Source: JAXLQL01 sp046331625 (GTDB taxonomy: Bacteria; Acidobacteriota; Terriglobia; Bryobacterales; Bryobacteraceae). Taken from it: 64,000 bases of DNA. The notes under the pieces were generated by a model, which made no database searches, had not been told where the DNA came from, and worked only from the letters and a program-made list of their open reading frames with translations. The stretch lies in assembly GCA_046331625.1 (NCBI GenBank), contig JAXLQL010000014.1, positions 62,001 through 126,000 of the forward strand. The letters run 5' to 3'. A program made the position numbers and the translations under genes. Below are positions 7,781 to 17,604 of the stretch, piece by piece (position 1 is the stretch's first letter; each line of letters starts with the position of its first letter).

Positions 7781-9964
7781 CTACTTCGGACAACCCTTCT
7801 TCTTGATTTCAGCCGCCGGCGCGTTCTGGATGGGCACGCCAACGTCGGGCATCTGGGCGCCCGCCGGTACGACCCAGACCTCCACCCGGCGGAACTTGGC
7901 CTTGGCGTCGGGAGCCGCCGCGCGCGTTTTGCCCTTCACCTGGGCGCTGGTTCCGCACATCTGCGGCATGGCTTCTGACTTCTGCGCGCTACCCGCATAA
8001 GCCACCTTCACCCGGCTCAGTTCGAGCGTGGGGCAGATGCCTTCGCCCGCGCTGATCACGGCAGCTGCGTTGAGCGCGCGAGCCCGGTCGATCGCGCCCA
8101 CCGGGGCCGCTCGCCGTACCACGCGCTTGCCGCTCTTGGTACGGACCACCCGCGTCGCCGCGGCATGTTCCCCTTCGGCGATGTGACCCACCAGCACCAC
8201 CTGCGCCGCCGGGTCCTCTTGCAGCCGCGGCGCCACCATCTCGAGCAGCACGCGCTTGCCACAGTTGTTCACCCGCGCTCCGCCTGCGGCGAACACGATA
8301 TCGTCGAGCCGCTTCGCCACCGGAGCCAATTTCACCACCACGGTGGTGTTCGCGGTGGCGGAGTTGCCTTGCTGATCTTTCGCCGTGGCCGTGATGGTGA
8401 CCGTCTTGCGTTGCAGCTTCGAGCGATTGCTCATGTCGAACGCCACGCCCGTGGAATCGAACACTCCGCCGCTGGCGCGGCCTTCGCTCGCCTGCCATGA
8501 CACCTGCACCGGAGACCCGCATTCGCTGGGCTTCACGTTGGCCTGAATCGGCGCCGTTTCGCCCAGGAAGATTTCGCCCTTGCTCGGTGGCGCCAGGCTG
8601 ATCGATGGATTGCCGCAAGCGCGCACCACGACATCCTGGCATTGTTTTGTTTCGGCGAATCCGGGCGCGGAAACGATCGCGCAGACGTTGTACGTTCCGG
8701 GAGCCTTGCCGGCTGTGCTGAACGCGTAATCCGCGCTGTTGGCGCCAGCCACTGCCTCGCCATTTACCGTCCATCGATAGGTGGCCTGCGTGCCCGCGGG
8801 CAGATCGGCCCGGGCCGACATGCGCGATGTTCCGCCCGGCATGACCGGGTTCGGATCCGCCGTCACCGAAAGCTGGATCGGCTTGGCCGGTGGCAGCGCG
8901 CCTGCTTCCACCACCGTGAACACCACGCATTCGGAGCCGGTTTTGTATCCCGGGGCGGCTGCCGTCGCGCACACGCGAGCCGGTCCCGGACGGCGGCTGC
9001 TCGAATCGAAATTGTAGATCGGACCATTGGCCGCCACCGGCTGGCTATCCACGGTCCACCCGTAACGCAATCCCGCGCCCGAAGGCGCGTCGGTGGTTGC
9101 CGTCACCGTCCGAACGGTACCGATCGCCATCGGCGAGCGGTCGGCATCGAGCTTCAGCAAAATCGGTGTGCCCGAACCTGCCGAGGGCGGCTGAGGCGGT
9201 TTCGAGTCGCTGCCCCACATGTCGTTGAGCCGGAATCCTACGCCGCCCGTCAGTTGTACTCCGCTCTGCAACCCGCCGCGAGAGATGAAAACAGTGCCTG
9301 GTCCCGCCGAGGCGTCGCGCAACATGAAATGCGGATTCTGCGCGATGATGTTGCGCGCGTCCATTCGCAGTTGCAGATGCCGCATCAGGTTGACCTTCAA
9401 TCCACCGCCCCAGTTGAACGCCGGACCGTACTTCATTCCGAGCTGTTGCGCGCCGAGATACGTGCTCAGCGGCGCGTTCGCGGCGTCTTTGGCTGCGCCG
9501 GTGGGGTTGAACCACAACGCGCCCACTCCGGCCGTGAGGAACGGCCGCACCTTCGACTCCGGACCGAAAATGTTGAACACCGGATTGAGCGACAGATGAT
9601 GGTTGCGCGCTCCATAGCCTACGTCAGCCGGCGGCGGACCGAATCCGATGCGGTTCGGACCCGGCGTGGGAAACAGCCGAAGATTGTTGACGCCGTATCC
9701 ATACGCGCCTTCCCAACCCCAGTGCCGCGTGATGTCTTGGCCCAGGCGCACGCCGAACGCGCCGCCGCGAGTGAGTTCGCTTCCTTTAATCGGCGCATCG
9801 TTGCGCCAGTTTGAAAAGCCCTGCACTCCGCCGTAGACGCCCACGTCTGGCCGGTACCAATGTGGATTGATCCACTGGCCGCTGCTCGAGCTGCTTTGGG
9901 CGATCGCGGCCGATGGAACCAGGCTCGTGAAAAGGATCGCTGGAAGGATCTTGGCTTGTTTCAT
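7781..9964 (-). CDS. Exported OmpA-family protein with N-terminal beta-barrel and Ig-like repeats
   Basis: 727 residues from ATG 9964, preferred over the GTG at 9973 because it overlaps the upstream stop (ATGA) and begins a clean signal peptide (MKQAKILPAILFTSLVPSAAIAQ). Residues about 25-240 look like an outer-membrane beta-barrel (VGVYGGVQGFSNW, GAFGVRLGQDITRHWGWEGAYGYG). Residues about 250-540 hold three Ig/PKD-like repeats (TVTATTDAPSGAGLRYGWTV and similar). The C-terminus (about 570-700) resembles an OmpA peptidoglycan-binding domain (VVLVGHIAEGE, DRARALNAAAV, RRVEVWVVP), with an insertion rich in Lys/Arg. It probably links outer membrane and cell wall. The neighbouring gene upstream encodes an exported propeller. 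Confidence 0.8.
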   Translation of the reverse strand: MKQAKILPAILFTSLVPSAAIAQSSSSSGQWINPHWYRPDVGVYGGVQGFSNWRNDAPIKGSELTRGGAFGVRLGQDITRHWGWEGAYGYGVNNLRLFPTPGPNRIGFGPPPADVGYGARNHHLSLNPVFNIFGPESKVRPFLTAGVGALWFNPTGAAKDAANAPLSTYLGAQQLGMKYGPAFNWGGGLKVNLMRHLQLRMDARNIIAQNPHFMLRDASAGPGTVFISRGGLQSGVQLTGGVGFRLNDMWGSDSKPPQPPSAGSGTPILLKLDADRSPMAIGTVRTVTATTDAPSGAGLRYGWTVDSQPVAANGPIYNFDSSSRRPGPARVCATAAAPGYKTGSECVVFTVVEAGALPPAKPIQLSVTADPNPVMPGGTSRMSARADLPAGTQATYRWTVNGEAVAGANSADYAFSTAGKAPGTYNVCAIVSAPGFAETKQCQDVVVRACGNPSISLAPPSKGEIFLGETAPIQANVKPSECGSPVQVSWQASEGRASGGVFDSTGVAFDMSNRSKLQRKTVTITATAKDQQGNSATANTTVVVKLAPVAKRLDDIVFAAGGARVNNCGKRVLLEMVAPRLQEDPAAQVVLVGHIAEGEHAAATRVVRTKSGKRVVRRAAPVGAIDRARALNAAAVISAGEGICPTLELSRVKVAYAGSAQKSEAMPQMCGTSAQVKGKTRAAAPDAKAKFRRVEVWVVPAGAQMPDVGVPIQNAPAAEIKKKGCPK

Positions 9965-11979
9965 TTTTCCCACTCCGTGACGAAAACTCCGTGCGCGCTG
10001 GTGAGCGCGTACAACCGTTCGGGACGATCGCCCGCTACGGCCAGGCTGTGAATGGCTGCGCCAGTGAGCCCCGGCCGCGCCATGCGCCGCCAGGTTTGGC
10101 CGCCGTCAGTAGAGGTCCAGACGCTGTCGAACTGGGCCAGAAATGCAACATCCGGACGAGCCGGGTGCACGAAAACTTGATGGACGGTATCGGGTCCGGG
10201 CTCGCTCGCGCGCAGCCATGAACGTCCCGAATCTTGTGACCGGAACAGCCCGTGTGAGGTCGCGGCGAGCAGATAGCGGCCCGTGGCCGCGAAATCGTAG
10301 AACTCGGCCGAGGGCGCTACCGGCGAAAGCGTTTTCCAAGTGACGCCACCGTCGATGGACACTGCTCCGCGGCGCTGGCTCGCGGCGACAATCGCGTTGC
10401 CTGACTCGTCGAGAATCCGCACGCTCTCGCCCGCAAGCGCCTCGAGCGTTACTGGGATCCAAGTAGCCGGCGCCTTCCATCCGCGCTTGAACACTCCGCG
10501 AGATGTGGCCACCCAAAGCTCATTTGCGCGCGCCAACACGGCGGTCGTCGCGGCTCCGGGCGAAGGCACGCTCTCGAAGGTTTTGCCGCCATCGTGGCTC
10601 GCGGCCAGGAAGCTTTCTCCGGCAATGGCCACGCGACTCGCATCGCCGCGCGCCACCGAAGCGTGTACCGCCAAACCGATCCGAGCCCCTGCGGGAGCCG
10701 GAGCGGGCGCCGCGACTTGTTTCCGGATCATCCGCGTCTTGCCGTTCGCCATGCGCCTCCGCACGGTCACCACTCGAGGCGCTGCCGCCGCGGCGTTCGA
10801 TGAAGCTGCCCCGCGTTGCCACGTCTCGCCGCCGTCTCCAGAGGCCCACGCGGCGCCACGGTCGAGCGCATCCCATACCGTAAGGCGCGATCCTGCCGGC
10901 AGCCATTGCACCAGTTGCCGCGCGCCATATCCGTTCTGAATTGTTTGAAACGTGTCTCCGCTGTCGTCGGACCGGATGAGTCCGGCTCCCGTCGCGGCGT
11001 ACAGCCGCCCGGCACGGCCGCCATCGAATGCAATCGCCTTCACGAGTCCCGGCCGGAGCTTCCGCCACGTGGTCCCGCCGTCGGTGGAGCGGAGCAATCC
11101 GTCGCTCGTGCCGGCGAACACGCGGTTCGCCTCGCCCGGATCCTGTGCAATCACATAGGTGCGGAACGAAGCTTCGGCCGAGCCCATCAGCTTGGTCCAC
11201 GTGCGCCCGCCGTCGGCGCTGCGGTACATGCCGCTGCAGGCGCTGGCCCACACGCGATTGCTTCCGGTGCGGTCGATCGCGATCGAAAACACGTCGGAGT
11301 CGTCGAGCATGCCGTCATGCACCGATTGCCACGAAGCTCCGCCGTCAGCAGTGCGCCAGGGCAAGTGCGTGGTGCCGGCGAGCACCGTCCGCGCATCGCC
11401 GGGATGGATGGCGAGAGCCACCACCGGTTGCAATTCGGCGTTGTCCGCGGGGGAAGAGCGCTGCCAGCGCGAGCCGTTGTCGCGCGAGAGCCACACGCCA
11501 TCGGACGCGCCCGCCGCTACCAGCTTCGAGTCTCCGGGTGCGGCGGCAAGCGACCACACGGCGCGGCCCGCGAACGCCTCCACTGCGTGCCACGTGGTTC
11601 CCGAGTCCGTGGTGCTGTAGAGCCCGGCGCTGCCGCGCTCGGGCGAAACACCCACCAGCCAATGTCCGCGCTCGGCGGGATCGATCCAGATCGCGTGCAG
11701 CGTCGCGTTCTGCTGGGCCGGGAAGGGAATCCGCTGCCAACGCTCGCCGCCATCGGCGGAGTGGAAGAGGACCGCCTGCCGGGAACCGGCTACCAGAAAT
11801 CCGGCAATGCGGGGATGAGAAGAGACGGCGTCGGCGGGTCCGCCGAACGGTCCGAGTGCCCGCCATGCTTGGGCGGGCAGGACACGGGCAGATGCCTGGA
11901 AGACAAAGGCAAGCCAAACTAGGGCCGGGACCCAGGAGACCCGGCTGGTGAGCCTGCCGCACATCCGGGGGAGGAACAT
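9961..11979 (-). CDS. Exported Asp-box (BNR/sortilin-like) beta-propeller protein
   Basis: 672 residues. N-terminal signal peptide; an internal ATG at 11964 would give a more typical one. About twelve Asp-box motifs (S-x-D-G-G-x-T-W), for example RSADGGRTWTK, RSTDGGTTWRK and TSTDGGQTWRR, are spread over the length, indicating one or two beta-propellers of the BNR/VPS10 (sortilin) type. Residues about 400-440 form a Pro/Ala-rich and basic linker (VTVRRRMANGKTRMIRK) between two propeller halves. Sialidase catalytic residues are not evident, so a binding or structural surface role is more likely than glycoside hydrolysis. The stop overlaps the start of the OmpA-like gene. Confidence 0.82.
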   Translation of the reverse strand: MFLPRMCGRLTSRVSWVPALVWLAFVFQASARVLPAQAWRALGPFGGPADAVSSHPRIAGFLVAGSRQAVLFHSADGGERWQRIPFPAQQNATLHAIWIDPAERGHWLVGVSPERGSAGLYSTTDSGTTWHAVEAFAGRAVWSLAAAPGDSKLVAAGASDGVWLSRDNGSRWQRSSPADNAELQPVVALAIHPGDARTVLAGTTHLPWRTADGGASWQSVHDGMLDDSDVFSIAIDRTGSNRVWASACSGMYRSADGGRTWTKLMGSAEASFRTYVIAQDPGEANRVFAGTSDGLLRSTDGGTTWRKLRPGLVKAIAFDGGRAGRLYAATGAGLIRSDDSGDTFQTIQNGYGARQLVQWLPAGSRLTVWDALDRGAAWASGDGGETWQRGAASSNAAAAAPRVVTVRRRMANGKTRMIRKQVAAPAPAPAGARIGLAVHASVARGDASRVAIAGESFLAASHDGGKTFESVPSPGAATTAVLARANELWVATSRGVFKRGWKAPATWIPVTLEALAGESVRILDESGNAIVAASQRRGAVSIDGGVTWKTLSPVAPSAEFYDFAATGRYLLAATSHGLFRSQDSGRSWLRASEPGPDTVHQVFVHPARPDVAFLAQFDSVWTSTDGGQTWRRMARPGLTGAAIHSLAVAGDRPERLYALTSAHGVFVTEWEK

Positions 11980-12424
11980 GTGCGTTCGGCGACAGTTGCC
12001 GGCCAGAACTGCAACCGGAACTTAAAACAAGATACCACAGATATGTTTTAAACGAAAAGAGAAAACTTTGTTTTGGCCCGGGCGGAGTACTGCCGAGCCG
12101 CTACGACGAGAGCCCGCGAGGAAACCGCGGATGGCTATCGGCTCTTCGTGTGGGCGGCCCCAGCCGGCCAGTGGATGGTGGATTCGATAGCTCGTGGGCG
12201 GAGACGAAGGGAAACACGGGCCACGAGCAGGCCTCGAACGCAATGACGTCGAAGCCGGCCTGGCCGTGAAGCAGGGAAGGCCGAGCCGCACCGGGAGAAT
12301 GCGCCAGCGGCTTTAGCCTGCGCTGGAATTCAGCCCTCCACTTTGATGTCGGCACCTACGCTCGTAGTACGCTGCGCGATCCGGGATCGCGGCTCCGCCG
12401 CCGCTCCGGACCGGAGGTCCCGCA
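11980..12424. other. Non-coding spacer (445 bp)
   Basis: No convincing gene in any frame; open frames here have no recognisable domain. It contains an AT-rich inverted repeat near 12022-12051 and, close to the 3' end of the next minus-strand gene, a near-perfect 17-bp palindrome at 12375-12391 (GCGATCC/GGATCGC arms). This is followed by a GC-rich stretch (about 12405-12421) that resembles the second half of the REP-like repeats seen elsewhere. No U-tract follows the palindrome. Confidence 0.5.
12022..12051. promoter_or_regulatory. AT-rich inverted repeat upstream of the Asp-box propeller gene
   Basis: TTAAAACA (12022-12029) and TGTTTTAA (12044-12051) form perfect 8-bp arms around a 14-bp spacer, 43-72 bases upstream of the propeller start on the minus strand. 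Its AT-richness in a GC-rich genome suggests a promoter/operator region for the surface gene set. No good -35/-10 pair was found, so this is tentative. Confidence 0.4.
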
Positions 12425-15121
12425 CTACTTGAAGGGAACCAGGGTGAATGCCCCCTGCTCGTAAGTGAACACTCCGAAATCCAACCCGGCCCCCGTGAAC
12501 CGTCCCACGCTTGTCACCGGAGCCGTCGCCACAATCAGCAATCCGCCGGGTAACGCCTGGCCACTATCCATCACATCCGCGGAAGCGGGCAGGCTCGAGA
12601 CCACCCACGCCGGAACCGTGAACTTACCCGCCGACACCTTCTCCGTACACAGAAAAGCCGTCGTCGCTTTCTCATTCTGCGCCAAGCCCGCGATCATCAC
12701 GAACTCCTTGTCCGCAACGCCGCCCGTCCACGTCACCGTCAAGTCCTGACTGCGATCCACCGCAGTGATCGCGTCTTGATTGGTCCACTTCACCGGAGCC
12801 GGAATCGTCATCGCTCCCTTGAACGCGCCCACCGCTTGGGTACCCGCGCCGTTGTCCACCGTGTAATCGCCGGGCCCGAAGGCATCGGTCTTGTCGGTGC
12901 TGAACTCGTAGTCGGGCGCAGCCAACTGAAACTTTCCACCGGGACCCGCCAAGCTCAACATCGCTCCGGCATTCAGCCGCTGCGCGGGAGTCCCGTCGCC
13001 CGGGATATCGAACGTCCGCACCGTTGGCGATCCAGGCGTCACCGTGCAGCTTCCCATCGGCGGGACCGCGAACGCGCCGCGAATTCCCGAGTTCACCGCC
13101 GCCGGCGCGAAAGATCGCCAAAGATCGTTGGCCCCGTAGCGCACGAATCGCCCTACCGCCTCGTCGCCGAACCCGATGTGGCCGAGATAGACCACGCCGA
13201 TGTTGAGCGCACCCGCCTTCTGCGCCGCGTCGATATCGGATGCCGCCAATCCATGCGCATCCGAACACGACCCGCCGTTCGCCGAAACCGAAATGCTCGC
13301 GACATTACTCATCACCCCACCCGCCCGCACCGCCACCGGAACGTAGCATCCTAACGGAACATCGTCGGGCAGCTTGAACAGAATGAAGTCGGAACCAGGC
13401 CCGCCCCGGACCTTCGCCATCACCGTCGCCGTCTTGCCCCCTGCGATCACTTCCGCTGGGACGTCCAGTTCCTGCAGTAGATCCGCCGCAGTCTCATCGG
13501 CGGCCACTGGCCCCAGCCCCGTCGCCTGAATCACCATCGCCTGCCCCGCCTTCGCCGATTGGAACAACGCGTTCGGAACTTGAATGATCGATTCGTCCAG
13601 GCGTATGGGAATGTCGGGCGGAACATTCCACGATGCTGCGGGTCCGTTGCCGGTGCTGTTGAGGGCGCGCAGGCCGACCGAGGTCTTCACGATCGAGAAC
13701 ACCGCTGGTGCGGTTGTGCGGCCCTTGTAGGTGAGCGCGAGAGTCGCATCGCCCAGAGGCGTCTTCGAAGGGACCACGCAATCGGCCTCGTCCGCGGCAA
13801 CGAAAAACATCAGGCACGCGGTTGTGGCGTCACCGGACTGGATCGCCACCGACACGCCCGCCAGCTCAGCGCCCAACGGAGCACTCATGCTCACTGGCTT
13901 CGCGGGTCCGATGTTCTTCCCCTTGATCCGAATCTGCGAGCCCTGCGCCACCGCGGCGTTGGGCATGCCTTGCGGCGAGCGGCTGAGCAAATTGGTGACC
14001 GAGCTGACGCTGATCGGCGCCAGCACCGGCGGATCCAACACCACCGCCGCCCCGCGCAAAGGGTTCGCACCTGCGGGAACAAACTCCGCGATGCGGTTCA
14101 GCGCGCCGGTGTTCGCGTCCACCGAAAACGCAGCGATACCGCCAGCGCTTTGCAGAGTCGGAACGGTGGCGCCACTGGGAGCGTACAAATACCTGCCCTT
14201 CGGATCTAGGATCGCGGACGCCGTGCCGATCAACGACGGCGCGAACGAACGGAAAGTCAGTGCTCCGTTGGCGCCGATCGCATAGTGGTTGATCACGCCG
14301 CCGCCGTTGGCCACGTAGAGAAACTTACCCGCCGGATCCACGCTGATGCCGGTGAGGAAGCTGTTCGGAATGGCGAACGGCGAACCGGGCACGGCCGTCA
14401 GCGCGCCAGTGTTCGAGTCGATCGAGAACGCCAGCACGCCGGGATCCTGCCGCTCCGCCACATAGAGGAACTTCCCTGCGGGATCGATGGCCATGCCCTG
14501 AACGAGGTTCTTGCCCGCGAACGGCGATCCGGCAACCGCGGCGCCCGTGGCCAGATTGAGCGCCACAATTTGCGATGGCGTACCTTGCGCGGGAGCGCCA
14601 TTCGCGCCGACGTAGACGAATCCGTTCGGATGGATCGCCACCGCCGCTGGCTGCGGAGGAGTGGCAAATGGCGACCCGGCTACTGGAGTTGTGGCTCCGG
14701 TGGCCGCGTCAATCGAGAACACGGAAAGGTTGGGCGCACCCGGATGCGCAACCACCGCGAACTTCCCAGCCGGATCGATCGCCACCTGCTGCGGGTTGCT
14801 GCCATTCACGAGCGCGGAACTGCCCACTTGCGTCAACGCGCCAGTGGCCGCATCGATCGAGTATCCGGTCAACGTCGGCGGGCCGCCCGTCGTCACGAAC
14901 GCGAACTTCCCATTCGGATGAATCGCCACCGACGTCGGCGATCCCGGAGTCGCCACACGCGGCAAGATCTCCGAGAGGCCGCCGTTGTCCTGATCGTAGA
15001 TGTACGACGAGATGGTCCTCTCGCCGCTGTTGGCAACGTACAGCAGTTGCCCGAAAAGCATGTTGCCCGAGCTCGCCGCCACGGCTGCCCACAAGAAGCA
15101 CTTCGACGCCGCATTCGCCAT
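12425..15121 (-). CDS. Exported lactonase-like beta-propeller protein with TIGR03437-like domain
   Basis: 898 residues. It has a signal-like N-terminus (WAAVAASSGNMLFGQ). Residues about 27-340 carry six or more YncE/6-phosphogluconolactonase-type blades with the repeat 'IDPAGKFLYVA....V.AFSID..TGALT.V.GSPFA'. The middle (about 370-640) matches the TIGR03437 module described from Candidatus Solibacter (PNAAVAQGSQIRIKGKNIGP, ATGLGPV, AVRAGGV.SN). The C-terminal 250 residues are unassigned (ISVSANGGSCSDAHGLAASD onward). It is probably secreted or surface-attached. Lactonase activity is not implied, because such propellers are often only binding scaffolds. A ribosome-binding site (GGGAGGGAT) lies just before the ATG. 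Confidence 0.8.
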   Translation of the reverse strand: MANAASKCFLWAAVAASSGNMLFGQLLYVANSGERTISSYIYDQDNGGLSEILPRVATPGSPTSVAIHPNGKFAFVTTGGPPTLTGYSIDAATGALTQVGSSALVNGSNPQQVAIDPAGKFAVVAHPGAPNLSVFSIDAATGATTPVAGSPFATPPQPAAVAIHPNGFVYVGANGAPAQGTPSQIVALNLATGAAVAGSPFAGKNLVQGMAIDPAGKFLYVAERQDPGVLAFSIDSNTGALTAVPGSPFAIPNSFLTGISVDPAGKFLYVANGGGVINHYAIGANGALTFRSFAPSLIGTASAILDPKGRYLYAPSGATVPTLQSAGGIAAFSVDANTGALNRIAEFVPAGANPLRGAAVVLDPPVLAPISVSSVTNLLSRSPQGMPNAAVAQGSQIRIKGKNIGPAKPVSMSAPLGAELAGVSVAIQSGDATTACLMFFVAADEADCVVPSKTPLGDATLALTYKGRTTAPAVFSIVKTSVGLRALNSTGNGPAASWNVPPDIPIRLDESIIQVPNALFQSAKAGQAMVIQATGLGPVAADETAADLLQELDVPAEVIAGGKTATVMAKVRGGPGSDFILFKLPDDVPLGCYVPVAVRAGGVMSNVASISVSANGGSCSDAHGLAASDIDAAQKAGALNIGVVYLGHIGFGDEAVGRFVRYGANDLWRSFAPAAVNSGIRGAFAVPPMGSCTVTPGSPTVRTFDIPGDGTPAQRLNAGAMLSLAGPGGKFQLAAPDYEFSTDKTDAFGPGDYTVDNGAGTQAVGAFKGAMTIPAPVKWTNQDAITAVDRSQDLTVTWTGGVADKEFVMIAGLAQNEKATTAFLCTEKVSAGKFTVPAWVVSSLPASADVMDSGQALPGGLLIVATAPVTSVGRFTGAGLDFGVFTYEQGAFTLVPFK

Positions 15122-15601
15122 TGGATCCCTCCCGTGTCTCGCTTACCTATCATAGGGCGCAATCGGCGGCGAAAAGGTGACATCGCCAATCTGGGGCGGC
15201 TTCAGACCGCTCAGTTCGTGTACGGCAACAACGGGATTTCCCTTCTGCACATCGAGTTAGCGGGATCGATTTTGCAGGAAGCTCGCAGCCTCTCCGACAC
15301 TGGTATCAGCGGGACTAGTCCCGCCCGATCTTCGACAACCGAATACCTCTCATGTGGGGCAGGCTTCAGCCCCGCTGCCGACTCACGCGCCGTCGTCCGA
15401 ATCGAATGCCCAGACAGCTATCGTGAGCCAGTTCGGTGGCGAAAAAAAACGAACCCATTCGACACTTCTCGACACCTGAGAGCAGGTTTCGCGACAACCC
15501 GGCGCGCGCGACCCGTGCCGATTCCCGCCTGGAAAAACCCGTTCGACAGTTTTCGACACTTGGCAGTGCCCCTCGGGTCGCGAACAAAACGAACCCACCG
15601 C
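15122..15601. repeat. Repeat-rich spacer (480 bp)
   Basis: No supported gene. Contents: a 16-bp palindrome GCGGGACTAGTCCCGC (15309-15324); a partial REP-like unit (15352-15378); and an imperfect direct repeat of about 90-bp period, with an A-run then CGAACCCATTCGACACTTC at about 15441 and a sister copy at about 15531 (AAAAACCCGTTCGACAG, TTTTCGACACTT), plus a third partial start at about 15584. The repeated TTCGACA element suggests a second dispersed repeat family, distinct from the REP-like units. Confidence 0.55.
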
Positions 15602-16495
15602 CTACCGCCCTAACCACCCGACCATCGTCTTCGTCACCACCTCCCCCGCATCCCAGTGCGACCAGTGCCCCGCATCCGGCAACGTCACCATCGTCAAATC
15701 CTTCTCCACCCACTGCCACGTCCCATTCAACGCCCCCGCCAACAATGCCTTGTCCTTCAACCCATGGAACATCAGCACCGGGACCTTCACCTTCACCTCC
15801 GTCCCCGTGAACGCCCGATACGGCTCCCGCGGATAGTTCCGCTTGTAGTAGTTCATCATCGCCTCGATGTCGCTCCGCCGGTACATCTCGAGGTACTTCT
15901 CGCGCACCGCCTCCGGAATGAACTTCGCCAAATCCTCCGGCGACGGCTTCACCGCGCCCGACTGGAACCCCCGCGCATACGCGCTGTTCGCCTGCTGCTC
16001 CGGATTCCCCGCCAGCTCCCGCGCCAGTCCATAAGGATGCGGCAGGTTCACAATGATCAAGCGCGACACCAACTCCGGCGCGTGCATCGCCACCTGCCAC
16101 GCGATCGCACCGCCCCAATCATGCCCCACCACTACCGCCTGAGGTGCCGCGTTCGATGCGCCCGCGTGCCGGATCACCGCCGCCACGTCGCCCACCAGCA
16201 GCCGCATGTCGTAGTTCTCCACGCCCGCCGGCTTGTCGCTCAGGTTGTACCCGCGTAGATCCATCGCCACCACGCGATGCGTCTTCGCAAGCTCCGGCAT
16301 CTGGTTCCGCCACGAATACCAGAAGTCCGGGAAACCATGAATCATCACCACCAGCGGACCCTGTCCCAGGCTCGCGTAGTGGATCTTCACGCCGCCCGAG
16401 TCGGCGAAATGATGGGAGACTCGCTGTTCGAGATCGTCCATGGCGAACGCAACCAGTCCGAAGAGGGCCAACCCGAGCCCTCGAATTATACTCAT
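15602..16495 (-). CDS. Alpha/beta hydrolase, epoxide hydrolase-like
   Basis: About 297 residues from ATG 16495; an internal ATG at 16441 (MDDLEQRVSHH) is an alternative that would leave room for the promoter. It has the alpha/beta-hydrolase motifs HGFPDFWYSWRNQ (oxyanion hole), nucleophile elbow VGHDWGGAIAW (Asp nucleophile), a cap domain with Tyr residues, and catalytic His in DAGHWSHWD. The Asp nucleophile with HGFP favours soluble epoxide hydrolase or fluoroacetate/haloalkane dehalogenase chemistry over lipase. With the longer start a hydrophobic leader (IIRGLGLALFGLVAFA) suggests export. Its longer start is only 4 bases from the ATG of the divergent ligase gene. Confidence 0.85.
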   Translation of the reverse strand: MSIIRGLGLALFGLVAFAMDDLEQRVSHHFADSGGVKIHYASLGQGPLVVMIHGFPDFWYSWRNQMPELAKTHRVVAMDLRGYNLSDKPAGVENYDMRLLVGDVAAVIRHAGASNAAPQAVVVGHDWGGAIAWQVAMHAPELVSRLIIVNLPHPYGLARELAGNPEQQANSAYARGFQSGAVKPSPEDLAKFIPEAVREKYLEMYRRSDIEAMMNYYKRNYPREPYRAFTGTEVKVKVPVLMFHGLKDKALLAGALNGTWQWVEKDLTMVTLPDAGHWSHWDAGEVVTKTMVGWLGR

Positions 16496-16500
16496 ACTAA
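16485..16500. promoter_or_regulatory. AT-rich divergent -10 region
   Basis: In the otherwise GC-rich start-to-start region there is a TATACT hexamer on the plus strand (16487-16492) and an overlapping TATAAT on the minus strand (16490 to 16485). The plus hexamer would start transcription at about 16499, essentially at the ATG at 16500 (leaderless). The minus hexamer fits only if the hydrolase starts at 16441. No clear -35 boxes were seen. Confidence 0.35.
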
Positions 16501-16524
16501 TGTCCACAGCTACGAATAGCATCC

Positions 16525-17603
<1,079 letters not shown>

Positions 17604-17604
<1 letters not shown>

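Noticed and set aside
11028..11951. 307-residue plus-strand frame opposite the Asp-box propeller gene
   Set aside because: Arg/Ser/Ala-rich antisense shadow; the minus-strand frame has clear repeated Asp-box motifs and a signal peptide.
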